Below, in pieces: positions 1-7,792 of a DNA stretch of 64,000 nucleotides. Each line of letters begins with the position of its first letter. Position 1 is the first letter of the stretch. The stretch covers positions 248,001 to 312,000 of the forward strand of contig NZ_QAOJ01000003.1 of assembly GCF_003050835.1 (NCBI RefSeq), written 5' to 3'. The notes under the pieces are model-generated. The model saw only the letters and a program-made list of their open reading frames with translations. It was not told the DNA's origin and did not search any database. A program made the translations under genes and the position numbers. The DNA comes from Pseudomonas sp. GV071. GTDB taxonomy: Bacteria > Pseudomonadota > Gammaproteobacteria > Pseudomonadales > Pseudomonadaceae.

Positions 1-222
1 GCGAGCCGGTTGCAGCTTGGGGAAGGATTCCAGCTGCACGCGGATATCCGGCGAGGCGTTGCACAGAATCCAGTGTTGACCATCGTCGCTCAGGGCAATG
101 GACGATTGCGTACGCGGTTGCGCGCGCAGGGTGCCGGCGCGCACGCCACGGCAGTTACGGCAATTGCAGTTCCACTGGGGAAAACCGCCCCCGGCAGCGG
201 AACCGAGAATCTGGATATACAT
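1..222 (-). CDS. pqqB: PqqB, PQQ biosynthesis protein (N-terminal part, truncated by window edge)
   Basis: Reading leftward from an ATG at 222, 74 codons are visible before the window ends. The N-terminus has the PqqB hallmark [16 protein letters not shown] followed by RNC, a glycine-rich and cysteine-rich opening typical of this metallo-beta-lactamase-fold family. PqqB acts in the cytosol during conversion of the PqqA-derived Glu-Tyr product to PQQ and has been described as an iron-dependent hydroxylase. It lies 77 bp downstream of pqqA on the same strand, the usual pqqAB order. The rest of the gene and probably pqqC-E lie to the left of the window. Confidence 0.95.
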   Translation of the reverse strand, partial: MYIQILGSAAGGGFPQWNCNCRNCRGVRAGTLRAQPRTQSSIALSDDGQHWILCNASPDIRVQLESFPKLQPAR

Positions 223-299
223 AGGGCGATCTCACTGAGGCGGCCGCGTTGGCAAATGCCCCGGCGAACCGGGGCACTTCTCTTGGAGCAAGAGCCGGC

Positions 300-371
300 T
301 CAACGATTGGCGAAGTACATGGTCACTTCAAAACCAATACGCAGGTCGGTGTAGGCGGGTTTAGTCCACAT
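300..371 (-). CDS. pqqA: PqqA, PQQ precursor peptide
   Basis: A 23-codon gene. The peptide starts [11 protein letters not shown] and contains the conserved Glu15-x3-Tyr19 pair (EVTMY), whose side chains are cross-linked by the radical SAM enzyme PqqE and become the PQQ backbone; it ends FANR, as Pseudomonas PqqA does. The start is preceded by AGAGGAACG. Immediately before that is AACAACAA (plus-strand positions 384-391), matching the AAnAAnAA Hfq/Crc target motif, so post-transcriptional catabolite control is likely. pqqB follows. pqqF, usually adjacent upstream of pqqA in this genus, is instead about 27.5 kb away at 27924-30503. Confidence 0.97.
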
Positions 372-513
372 GGGTCGTTCCTCTTGTTGTTGATGGGGTC
401 TTTCACGTCGAAAGCATCACGCCGGTTTTTCACCGACAGGCTGAGTTAACCACCAGGACCAGACCCGCCGAATGCTACTTTCGAACGAGTTTTGCCCCTG
501 ATTTAGTAGCGCC

Positions 514-552
514 GTTGCGACACCTGATCCAGCGTGTTGCGACACCTGTGTC
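514..552. promoter_or_regulatory. Candidate enhancer (UAS): two TTGCGACACCTG direct repeats
   Basis: GTTGCGACACCTG occurs at 514-526 and 536-548, exactly 22 bp apart (two helical turns). The second copy continues into TGTC, giving the dyad GACA-CCTG-TGTC. The same core in inverse orientation lies upstream of the qbdA-like gene at 7445-7488, so both are probably bound by the adjacent sigma-54 activator. Binding is inferred. Confidence 0.55.
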
Positions 553-642
553 ATCCGTGGCACAGCTGTGCCGACTACCTGTTTTCCCCCTGCACGCCTT
601 GCGGTGCGCTGGCTCGGGCCTTGTGGCCGGACGCTGGGCTTT

Positions 643-658
643 CGGCATGTCGCTTGCT
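643..658 (+). promoter_or_regulatory. Possible sigma-54 promoter for the activator gene
   Basis: CGGCATGTCGCTTGCT keeps the essential GG and GC dinucleotides at the right spacing and TTGCT at -12, but differs from TGGCAC at two positions. It is about 160 bp upstream of the start at 819 and about 90-130 bp downstream of the repeats at 514-552, a normal enhancer distance. It would imply autoregulation; weaker than the 7356-7371 promoter. Confidence 0.35.
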
Positions 659-818
659 GCAGGGGCAGACATGCGACGGAAGGATGACTGCAAGAGGTAG
701 ACCATCGGGCTATGGTTGCACTACCTGCCTGCGTGTCAGCTCCGCGCAGGCCAAAACAACAAAACGTCGATCCGCAGCGCCTCACCCGCTGCAGGCATCG
801 GCCACCGGGAGTACTGCT

Positions 819-2771
819 ATGCCTTTGCATGCCGTGGAAACCAATGCCAGTGAACTGGCCGCGTTCGTCAAAGACCACTTCCCCGAACGCAGCTTTCGCC
901 CCGACCGGGTGATCGCCGAATCGCTGTACCGCAGCGTCAACCTGTACCAGCTCAATCCGCGCGCGGTGAATGTCAAACACATCCTCACCGCCGAGGAAAT
1001 CCGCCAGCACCAGCAGCAACACCAGGAGTACCTGGCCATCGCCAGCCAGGGCGTCACCGGCCTGGCCAAACGTGTGGTGCAAGCCGGGTTTGCCGTGCTG
1101 CTCAGCGATGAACACGGCATCACCCTCGACTCACGCCTGCCCAACCAGCGCGACCCGTATACCCAATCGGGCCTGATCGTCGGCGCGCGCTGGGACGAGT
1201 CGGTGGCCGGCACCAACGGCATCGGCACCGCCTTGGCCGCCGAACAGGCGATGACCATTCACCGCGAAGAACACTTCCTCACCTCCAACTTTCGCCTCAG
1301 TTGTTCGGTGGCGCCGATCTTCGATGCCCAGGGCTTGCTGCGTGGCTGTCTGAACGCCACCAGCCTCAACAGCGACGGGCCGAAAGAGGCGCAATACCTG
1401 ACGTTGCAGCTGGTGATCATGTATGCGCGACTGATCGAAAACGCGCACTTTCGCCAGCGCTACCGCGACTGCCTGACCCTGGCGATCAAGCCGCGTGACG
1501 ACATCACTGACCTGGCCAACGAACAGCTGCTGGCCATCGATGAAAGCGGCCGCGTCATCGGCGCCAACCGCGCTGCGTTTGTGGCCTATGACCAGGTACA
1601 ACACCAGGCGCTGCTCGGCCGGCGCATCGACAGCCTGCTGCCGGCCAGCGTCGACGAGCTGCTGAGCATGACCAGCGGCGGCGCCCGTGGCGTGCAGATG
1701 CGCGCCTTGATCGACGAGGCGCTGGTGGACGTCGGCCTGCGTATTCCGGTCGGCCGTGTGCGCCCGGCTCAGGTCAGTCACCTGCCAGCAAAACCGGCCG
1801 CACAACAGCATCCGCAACTCGATCAACTAGGCGGCAACGACCCGCTGCTGCAACAAGGCGTGCGGCGCATTCGCAAGGTGCTCGACAAAGGCATCCCGGT
1901 GCTGATCACCGGTGAAACCGGCACCGGCAAAGAAGCCTTCGCCCGCGCCATCCACCAGGCCAGCGCGCGCCGCAGCGGGCCGTTCGTGGCACTGAACTGC
2001 GCAGCGATTCCGGAAAGCCTGATCGAGAGCGAACTGTTCGGCTACCGCGGCGGCAGCTTCACCGGGGCCAACAAGAAGGGCCAGAAAGGCAAGCTGGAAC
2101 TGGCCAATGGCGGCACCCTGTTTCTCGATGAAATTGGCGATATGCCAGCCCACCTGCAGACCCGTTTGCTGCGGGTGTTGGCCGAGCGGGAGATCTCGCC
2201 CTTGGGTGCAGAGGCACCGGTAGCGCTGGATGTGCATGTGGTGTCGGCGACGCACCAGAACCTGGCCGGAATGATCAGCGCCAAGCAGTTTCGAGAGGAT
2301 CTGTTTTATCGCTTGAGTGGCATGACCCTGCACTTGCCGGCGTTGCGCGAGCGCAGTGACCGGGAGGCCTTGATCGAGCAATTGCTCGCTGCCCAGCCGG
2401 GGGCGCGGGGGTTGCGTCTGGATGAAGAGGCGCGGGCGCGGTTGTTGGGGTATGGCTGGCCGGGGAATATTCGGCAGCTGTTGAATTGCCTGAGGTATGC
2501 CGTGGCGTTGGCTGAAGACGGGGTGATTGATCGGGAGTGTTTGCCGGCGGAGTTGCAGGGGGCCGTACTGGCGGTCAGTGCGCCGGTTGCGCCCTTGAGT
2601 AATAGCTTGGCTGAGCAATTGGGTGGGGATGAGGTTCGGCATTTGTATGCCACGTTAAGGCAGCATCAGTGGAACATCACGGCGGCTGCCGAGAGCTTCG
2701 GCATCTCCCGCTCCACGCTTTATCGGAAGATGAAGAAGCATGGGATTGTGCAGCCTAATGAGGTTTTTTGA
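819..2771 (+). CDS. Sigma-54-dependent activator, AcoR/EatR-like (GAF - AAA+ - Fis)
   Basis: 650 residues from ATG 819, chosen because GGGAG precedes it by 7 bp; a longer in-frame reading from 534 is unlikely. Layout: GAF-like sensor at about 80-210, PAS-like segment at about 232-300, AAA+ domain with Walker A GETGTGKE (365-372), sigma-54 contact loop GSFTGA (412-417, a variant of GAFTGA), Walker B LFLDEIGD (434-441), and a Fis-type helix-turn-helix (about 620-640). There is no receiver domain, so it probably senses a small molecule directly, as AcoR and EatR do. Paired TGCGACACCTG-type sites occur upstream of this gene and upstream of the qbdA-like/aldA operon, which also has a near-consensus sigma-54 promoter, making that operon its likely target. 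Confidence 0.88.
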   Translation: MPLHAVETNASELAAFVKDHFPERSFRPDRVIAESLYRSVNLYQLNPRAVNVKHILTAEEIRQHQQQHQEYLAIASQGVTGLAKRVVQAGFAVLLSDEHGITLDSRLPNQRDPYTQSGLIVGARWDESVAGTNGIGTALAAEQAMTIHREEHFLTSNFRLSCSVAPIFDAQGLLRGCLNATSLNSDGPKEAQYLTLQLVIMYARLIENAHFRQRYRDCLTLAIKPRDDITDLANEQLLAIDESGRVIGANRAAFVAYDQVQHQALLGRRIDSLLPASVDELLSMTSGGARGVQMRALIDEALVDVGLRIPVGRVRPAQVSHLPAKPAAQQHPQLDQLGGNDPLLQQGVRRIRKVLDKGIPVLITGETGTGKEAFARAIHQASARRSGPFVALNCAAIPESLIESELFGYRGGSFTGANKKGQKGKLELANGGTLFLDEIGDMPAHLQTRLLRVLAEREISPLGAEAPVALDVHVVSATHQNLAGMISAKQFREDLFYRLSGMTLHLPALRERSDREALIEQLLAAQPGARGLRLDEEARARLLGYGWPGNIRQLLNCLRYAVALAEDGVIDRECLPAELQGAVLAVSAPVAPLSNSLAEQLGGDEVRHLYATLRQHQWNITAAAESFGISRSTLYRKMKKHGIVQPNEVF

Positions 2772-2808
2772 CTGCGATTTTCTGGCGGTCGGTGATGGTC
2801 TTCATTGG

Positions 2809-3562
2809 CGCGTGTGCTGGGCGTTTTGTTTCGCGCCTTACGCGCGAGTCACTTTTTAGCAGTCGCCCTAAAAAGTAACCAAAAACGGCTTGCCCCCACC
2901 TTGGGTTTTCACTGCGTGAAAACTTCCCTCGCTACGTCGTCGCTTCAGGGGCCGGGCTGAGGGCCATCCATGGCCCCATCCCTCTCCGCGGCTCCCGGCC
3001 GCTACGACCCCTTACGCAACGACTCCGCTCGGCCTGGCGCTAAAGGGGCGGGTAAATCAAAAGCCAGATCAAATGCCCCTCTCCCCCGGCCCCTCTCCCG
3101 CACGCGGGCGAGGGGTGACGTATGGCGACTGTCGCGTTTGTTTTTTGTAGGAGCCAACTTGCTGGCGAACCCTGCAAACGTAGGTTCCGAATTACCTTTT
3201 CCAGGGTTCGCCAGCAAGCTAGCTCCTACGAAGAACAGCCCCCTCTCCCGCGTGCGGGAGAGGGCTGGGGTGAGGGGCCGTTGATCTGGCTTTTGATCTT
3301 GATCTGCCCGCCCCTTGAGCGCAGGCCGAGCGTAGTCGTCGTGGAAGGGGTTGAGCGGCAGGAGCCGCGAAAGGCAAAGACGGGCCATGGATGGCCGCGT
3401 TTTGTCGGGGGCGCCTAGCCGACCCCTGGAGCGGCGACGGAGCGAGGGTAGTTTTCACGCAGTGAAAACCCAAGGTGGGGGCAAGCGTTTTTGCTTACTT
3501 TTTCCGCGACTGGAAAAAGTGAGTCGCGCGTAAGGCGCGAAACAAAACGCTCAGCACACGCG
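2809..3562. repeat. Large imperfect inverted repeat with two nested repeat families
   Basis: The left arm 2809-3072 and right arm 3281-3562 are diverged reverse complements. Both contain the landmark GCGCCTTACGCGCG, a CCACCTTGGGTTTTCACTGC segment and a GCCAGATCAA end. Between them lie CCCTCTCCC-type palindromes (about 3078-3118 and 3238-3280) and at the centre a GTAGGAG-type REP pair (3147-3229). It fills the 880-bp gap between the convergent sigma-54 activator and aldA genes. Short open frames inside it are not believed to be genes. Confidence 0.85.
3147..3229. repeat. GTAGGAGC...GCTCCTAC REP pair
   Basis: GTAGGAGCCAACTTGCTGGC near the left end is matched by its near reverse complement ending GCTCCTAC at 3229. 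This resembles the common fluorescens/putida REP type, and here it forms the inner loop of the 2809-3562 structure. Confidence 0.8.
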
Positions 3563-3653
3563 ATAAACCAGAAACACCAAAGCAAAAAAAGCGGTCCCAC
3601 CCCGTGAAGTGAGCCCGCCCAAAAGCACTGCTTACCTAATCAACTCCCAGGAT

Positions 3654-5090
3654 TTACTCCTGGATATAAACCACATGCGTATGCGTAAACTCATACAACC
3701 CATGCTTGCCATCCGCGCCACCAATCCCGGATTTACGCGTACCGGCATGAAACCCCTGCATTGCTTCGAAGTTCTCGCGGTTGATATAGGTCTCACCAAA
3801 ATCAATCTCACGGGCAGCCTTCATCGCCGCACTCAAGTTGCGCGTATACAGCGATGACGTCAGCCCGTACTCACTGTCGTTGGCCAGGGCAATGGCCTCG
3901 TCCAGGTCATCGACAATCTGCACCGGCAACACCGGCCCGAAGATCTCTTTGCGCATGATCTCCATATCCGCCGTGCAACCGGCCAACACCGTCGGCTGGT
4001 AGTGGAAGCCTTTGCCCAGGTCAGCCACAGCGCCGCCGGTAATGATTTGCGCGCCCTGCCCGCTAGCGGTTCTGACCATCTGCGCGACCTTGTCCAATCC
4101 GATCTTGTTCACCAGCGGGCCCATATCCAGATCCGCATCCACTGACGGATCACCGTATTTGGTCGCCGCCATGGCGCTGGCCAGCTTGTCGATAAATTGG
4201 TCAGCCACCTTGCGCTCGACATACACCCGCTCAGCGCAGTTGCACACTTGCCCGGTGTTGATCACACGCGAGGCGGTAATGGCGTTTACTGCCAGTTCCA
4301 GATCGGCGTCGGCCAGGACAATGGCCGGCGCCTTGCCGCCCAGTTCGAGGTTGAGTTTGGTGATGTTCGGCGCGGCGGCGGCCATAATTCGCGAGCCGGT
4401 GAGTACGCTACCGGTGAAGCTGATCAGGTCGATACCGGCATGGCTGGTCAGCGCATGGCCAGCACCCGCGCCAGTGCCGCTGACGACGTTGAACACGCCG
4501 GTGGGCAAGTCGGTTTCCGCCACGAGGCGAGCGAATTCGAAGCAGTTGATTGGCGTCTCTTCGCTCGGTTTGATCACGATGGTGTTGCCAGTAATCAGCG
4601 CTGGCGCCATCTTGCGGGCGATGAGAAAGAACGGGAAGTTCCACGGCAGAATGCCGGCCACCACGCCCAAGGGTTTGCGTTGCAGAAAGATGTGCTCGCC
4701 CGGGCGATCGCTGGTCAGCACTTCGCCTTCCAGACGGCGTGCCCACTCGGCCATATAGTCGAGGTAGTCGGCGGTGAAGTTCACTTCCACCATCGCCAGG
4801 CCGGACACTTTGCCTTGTTCCTGGGTGATGATCCGCGCCAGGCGCCCGGCGTTGTCGCGCACTTTCTGAGCGATTTTGCGCAGATAGCCGGCGCGCTCGA
4901 TAGCCGGTTTGGCGGCCCAGCCTTTTTGCGCTTTACGGGCGGCGGCGATGGCGCGTTCCACTTGCACATTGGTGGCTTGCGGCACGCGGGCCAGCAGCTC
5001 GGCATTGGCCGGGTTGTACACCTCGATCAGCTCTTCGCTGCCGATAAAGGCGTTATCGATGTAGTTCTCGTAGGTCAGGATGTTGCTCAT
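3654..5090 (-). CDS. aldA: AldA-type aldehyde dehydrogenase (lactaldehyde/glycolaldehyde)
   Basis: 478 residues, essentially the length of E. coli AldA (479), which oxidises L-lactaldehyde and glycolaldehyde with NAD+. Family landmarks are continuous: FTADYLDYMAEWARR, GILPWNFPFFLIARKMAPAL, NLELGGKAP (catalytic Glu near 249), GQVCNCAERVYV (catalytic Cys probably 285), and EAMQGFHAGTRKSGIGGADG near the C-terminus. It lies 52 bp downstream of the qbdA-like quinohemoprotein dehydrogenase, so the pair plausibly oxidises an alcohol or diol in the periplasm and then its aldehyde in the cytosol. Transcription is probably from the sigma-54 promoter at 7356-7371. The exact substrate is inferred. Confidence 0.92.
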   Translation of the reverse strand: MSNILTYENYIDNAFIGSEELIEVYNPANAELLARVPQATNVQVERAIAAARKAQKGWAAKPAIERAGYLRKIAQKVRDNAGRLARIITQEQGKVSGLAMVEVNFTADYLDYMAEWARRLEGEVLTSDRPGEHIFLQRKPLGVVAGILPWNFPFFLIARKMAPALITGNTIVIKPSEETPINCFEFARLVAETDLPTGVFNVVSGTGAGAGHALTSHAGIDLISFTGSVLTGSRIMAAAAPNITKLNLELGGKAPAIVLADADLELAVNAITASRVINTGQVCNCAERVYVERKVADQFIDKLASAMAATKYGDPSVDADLDMGPLVNKIGLDKVAQMVRTASGQGAQIITGGAVADLGKGFHYQPTVLAGCTADMEIMRKEIFGPVLPVQIVDDLDEAIALANDSEYGLTSSLYTRNLSAAMKAAREIDFGETYINRENFEAMQGFHAGTRKSGIGGADGKHGLYEFTHTHVVYIQE

Positions 5091-5142
5091 ACGGGTATCT
5101 CCTGTTCGCGCTTGAACGCCCGCCGTGGCGGGCGGTTGAAGA

Positions 5143-7296
5143 TCAGTTGCTGGCAGTTTTTTTCGCTGCGGCCAATTGCTCTTGCAGGTCGATGGCGCGC
5201 TTGATCAGGTACTGGTGCACGGCTTCGGCCTGCTGAATATCCAGATGGCCCTGGAACGACGGCATGCCGTCAGGAATACGCCCGCCGTAGATGATGCCGA
5301 GGAAACGTTCGTGGTTTTCCTTGCTCAGGGTGCGCAGGTCCGGCACTACGCCGCCGCTGATGGCGTTGATGCCGTGGCATTGCGAGCAGCTGCCGTTGAA
5401 CAGCTCACGGCCCTGGTCGATCTGCGCGGTGGTGCCGGTCAGCGCCGGTGGCTCGGGTTTGCGCTCGGCGAAGCGGTCTTTGAGTTCCGGCAGTTTGGCG
5501 CTGCCGCCGAGTTTGTAGGTCAGCACCTGGGCGTTGGGTTTGACCCCGGCGTGCAGCGACAAGGCGCCAGCAAAGGTCGAGAACGCGCCACCCCAGCCGG
5601 CCATAAAGGTCACGTACTGTTCGCCGTCCACTTCATAGGTCACCGGTGCTGCCATCACGCCGGTATTGGCCGGCGATTCCCAGACCTTGGTGCCCTTGTC
5701 GGCGGTATAGGCCACTACACGGCCATTGGCGGTGCCTTCAAACACCAGGTTGCCGGCGGTGCTCAGGGTGCCGCCGTTGAAGATGGTGCTGTACGGCACT
5801 TCCCAGCGGGCTTCCTGCTTGATCGGGTCCCAGGCAATGAGTTTGCCCGTCCAGGTATCGGCGATCTTGCGCAGACCTTCTGGGTCTTCCGGCATCATCC
5901 CGGTGTTCACGTCGAGCTGGTAAATGCTCTTGAACTTGGAGCGCGGCGGTGCGCCTTCAACGTCCTGGTACATGGCCGACATGATGTGCGCCGGGATATA
6001 CACCAGGCCCGTGGCCGGGTTGTACGACATAGGCTGCCAGTCATGCGCGCCCCAGAAGGCCGGCTGAATCAGGCGGGCTTTTTTCTCCGGGTCTTTCCAG
6101 TAGTCCGAGACTTTTTCGTTGCGGATCGGCCGGCCGGTTTTCATGTCGACGCCGGTGGCCCAGTTGATCGGGATGAAGTTTTTCGCCGATAGCAGTTCGC
6201 CGGTGGCGCGGTCGATCACGTAGAAGAAACCGTTCTTCGGCGCCTGCATCAGCACCTTGCGCGGCTTGCCGTTGATTTCCATGTCCACCAGCATGATGTG
6301 CGCGGTGGCGGTGTAGTCCCAGGCATCGCCAGGGGTGGTCTGGTAGTGCCAGACGTATTCGCCGTTGTCCGGGTTAATGGCGACGATGGATGAGAGGAAC
6401 AGGTTGTCGCCCTTGCCTTCGCTGCGAATACGCGGATTCCACGACGAGCCGTTGCCGACGCCTATGTACAGCAGGTTCAGCTCGGGGTCGTAGGACATCG
6501 AATCCCACACGGTACCGCCACCACCTTGTTTGGCGTAGTTGTCGCCAAACCAGGTCTTGGCGGCGATTTCCATGCCTTTGCCTTTGGGCATTTCCTTGGG
6601 GTCACCGGGCACGGTGAAGAAGCGCCAGTCCTGCTTGCCGGTCTCGGCGTCGTAAGCGGTGATATAGCCACGCACGCCAAACTCGGCGCCGCCGTTGCCG
6701 ATGATGACCTTGCCTTTGACGATGCGCGGCGCACCGGTGATGGTGATGCTGCGGCTCGGGTCGGTGCGGGTATCCACACTCCAGACTTTTTGCCCGGTCT
6801 TGGCGTCGATGGCTTCGAGGCGGCCGTCGAGCACGCCCACGTAGACCTTGCCATTCCACACCGCCACACCACGGTTTACCGCGTCGCAGCAAGCTTCACC
6901 GGCGCGCGAGCGGTCGGACTGCGGGTCGTATTTCCACAGCAGTTTGCCGTCGCGGGCATCGAGCGCGTAGACGATGGAAAACGGCCCGGTGGTGTACATC
7001 ACGCCATCGACAATGATGGGCGTGGCTTCGACGCCACGGTCGATATCCAGCTTGTAACTCCAGGCCAGGCCGAGTTTGTCGACGTTGCCGTCGTTGATCT
7101 TTTTCAGCGGGCTGAACCGTTGTTCGTCGTAGGTACGGCCGGTGGTCATCCAGTTACCGGGCTCGCTGTCGGCGGCGCTGATCCGCGCACCATCGACAGC
7201 GGCAGGTTTGTCCGGGGCTGCCATGGCGTGGCCGGAAATGGCCGCGCTCAACAGCAGGGAGGCGAAAAGGCACCGCTGCAGGCCAATCTGATTCAT
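5143..7296 (-). CDS. Quinohemoprotein alcohol dehydrogenase, type II (PQQ + heme c; QbdA/QgdA-like)
   Basis: 717 residues from ATG 7296. A signal peptide covers about 1-27 (ending GHAMAA), then a PQQ eight-bladed propeller with vicinal cysteines CC at 136-137 and catalytic Asp327 in AWDYTAT. The residue two after the catalytic Asp is Thr329, so the calcium form is expected, unlike PedH in this window. The C-terminal domain is cytochrome c: CSQCH at 637-641 and a likely axial Met near 678 (DGMPSF). It oxidises alcohols in the periplasm with intramolecular electron transfer to heme. AATAAGAA at 7311-7318 (minus-strand sense) just ahead of the start matches an Hfq/Crc motif. QbdA and QgdA types cannot be separated by eye. 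Confidence 0.92.
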   Translation of the reverse strand: MNQIGLQRCLFASLLLSAAISGHAMAAPDKPAAVDGARISAADSEPGNWMTTGRTYDEQRFSPLKKINDGNVDKLGLAWSYKLDIDRGVEATPIIVDGVMYTTGPFSIVYALDARDGKLLWKYDPQSDRSRAGEACCDAVNRGVAVWNGKVYVGVLDGRLEAIDAKTGQKVWSVDTRTDPSRSITITGAPRIVKGKVIIGNGGAEFGVRGYITAYDAETGKQDWRFFTVPGDPKEMPKGKGMEIAAKTWFGDNYAKQGGGGTVWDSMSYDPELNLLYIGVGNGSSWNPRIRSEGKGDNLFLSSIVAINPDNGEYVWHYQTTPGDAWDYTATAHIMLVDMEINGKPRKVLMQAPKNGFFYVIDRATGELLSAKNFIPINWATGVDMKTGRPIRNEKVSDYWKDPEKKARLIQPAFWGAHDWQPMSYNPATGLVYIPAHIMSAMYQDVEGAPPRSKFKSIYQLDVNTGMMPEDPEGLRKIADTWTGKLIAWDPIKQEARWEVPYSTIFNGGTLSTAGNLVFEGTANGRVVAYTADKGTKVWESPANTGVMAAPVTYEVDGEQYVTFMAGWGGAFSTFAGALSLHAGVKPNAQVLTYKLGGSAKLPELKDRFAERKPEPPALTGTTAQIDQGRELFNGSCSQCHGINAISGGVVPDLRTLSKENHERFLGIIYGGRIPDGMPSFQGHLDIQQAEAVHQYLIKRAIDLQEQLAAAKKTASN

Positions 7297-7355
7297 CGTG
7301 GAATCTCCAGTTCTTATTAGGAGCCGCAGCGTCGCGCTGCTGACCAAGGGACTGG

Positions 7356-7371
7356 AGCAACGGCTGTGCCA
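7356..7371 (-). promoter_or_regulatory. Sigma-54 promoter (-24/-12) for the qbdA-like/aldA operon
   Basis: On the minus strand the sequence is TGGCACAGCCGTTGCT, matching the consensus TGGCAC-N5-TTGC at all fixed positions. It is about 60 bp upstream of the start codon at 7296 and 74-117 bp downstream (in transcription sense) of the dyads at 7445-7488. Confidence 0.85.
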
Positions 7372-7444
7372 GGGGTTCTTTGTAAGGCTGAAGGCCAGTA
7401 AGGGCGGGGGTTGTAGCGAAGCGGTCGGTTGTGGAAGTGATGTG

Positions 7445-7488
7445 CAGGTGTCGCATGAATACGACAGGTGATGCGACAGGTGTCGCGT
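7445..7488. promoter_or_regulatory. Candidate enhancer (UAS) of the qbdA-like operon
   Basis: Contains CAGGTGTCGCAT (7445-7456), the dyad TGTCG-N8-CGACA, and a perfect inverted repeat GCGACA-GG-TGTCGC at 7473-7486. The core CAGGTGTCGCA is the reverse complement of the repeat upstream of the sigma-54 activator (514-548). Confidence 0.6.
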
Positions 7489-7549
7489 AGGGTGTGCTAT
7501 GCGCACCAGACGTTTACTGGGAAATCGCTTGGTGCGCACAGCACACCCT
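7487..7549. repeat. REP doublet, GTAGGGTGTGC family (copy 1)
   Basis: Arms GTAGGGTGTGCT...GCGCACC and GGTGCGCA...AGCACACCCTAC surround a short loop. It abuts the enhancer dyads of the qbdA-like operon. Confidence 0.9.
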
Positions 7550-7574
7550 ACGGGAGCGGTGTTTGCTTGCGGCA

Positions 7575-7599
7575 TAAAAAAACGCGGCCAGGCCGCGTT
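7575..7599 (-). terminator. Rho-independent terminator downstream of pedI
   Basis: On the minus strand the palindrome AACGCGGCCTGGCCGCGTT is followed by a run of T. It lies about 190 bp past the pedI stop and upstream of the qbdA-like operon, separating the two units. Confidence 0.75.
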
Positions 7600-7667
7600 G
7601 CGTTACAGGTTGGTCAGCCCTCGGCGTGACGACCGTAGCAAAAAGGTACGTCGATTTAGTGCGCGGC

Positions 7668-7781
7668 CCTCACCCCCAGCCCCTCTCCCGCAAGCGGGAG
7701 AGGGGAGCCAAATCGCGATTCGTCAGAAGAGCGCCTATCAGGCCCCCTCTGCCCGCTTGCGGGAGAGGGCTGGGGAGAGGG
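7668..7781. repeat. CCCTCTCCC-type inverted repeat
   Basis: The left part (7668-7705) carries CCCTCTCCCGCAAGCGGGAG and the right part (7743-7781) its near reverse complement with GCTGGGGAGAGGG. The same family is nested inside the 2809-3562 repeat. It lies just after the pedI stop codon. Confidence 0.8.
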
Positions 7782-7792
7782 TTTTTAGCGAT

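Larger units (their letters stand above)
372..818. other. Intergenic region between divergent pqqA and the sigma-54 activator
   Basis: 447 bp with no convincing gene. It should hold the pqqA promoter (near 372-500, leftward) and the activator promoter (rightward). It contains two direct copies of GTTGCGACACCTG at 514-526 and 536-548, a 14-bp perfect palindrome GGCACAGCTGTGCC at 559-572, and a sigma-54-like element at 643-658. Confidence 0.7.

Noticed and set aside
473..489. TGCTACTTTCGAACGAG as a ped box for pqqA
   Set aside because: It resembles the box at 19477 and lies about 102 bp from pqqA, but points the wrong way relative to pqqA compared with all five other copies.
558..572. TGGCACAGCTGTGCC as a sigma-54 promoter
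   Set aside because: The GC dinucleotide is one base too close to GG; the sequence is better described as a palindrome. CGGCATGTCGCTTGCT at 643 has correct spacing.
2970..3600. Several 60-130 residue frames in the gap after the sigma-54 activator
   Set aside because: They read through inverted repeats, occur on both strands and contain repeat-derived strings such as SPLARVRERAGVRGR; none has a ribosome site.
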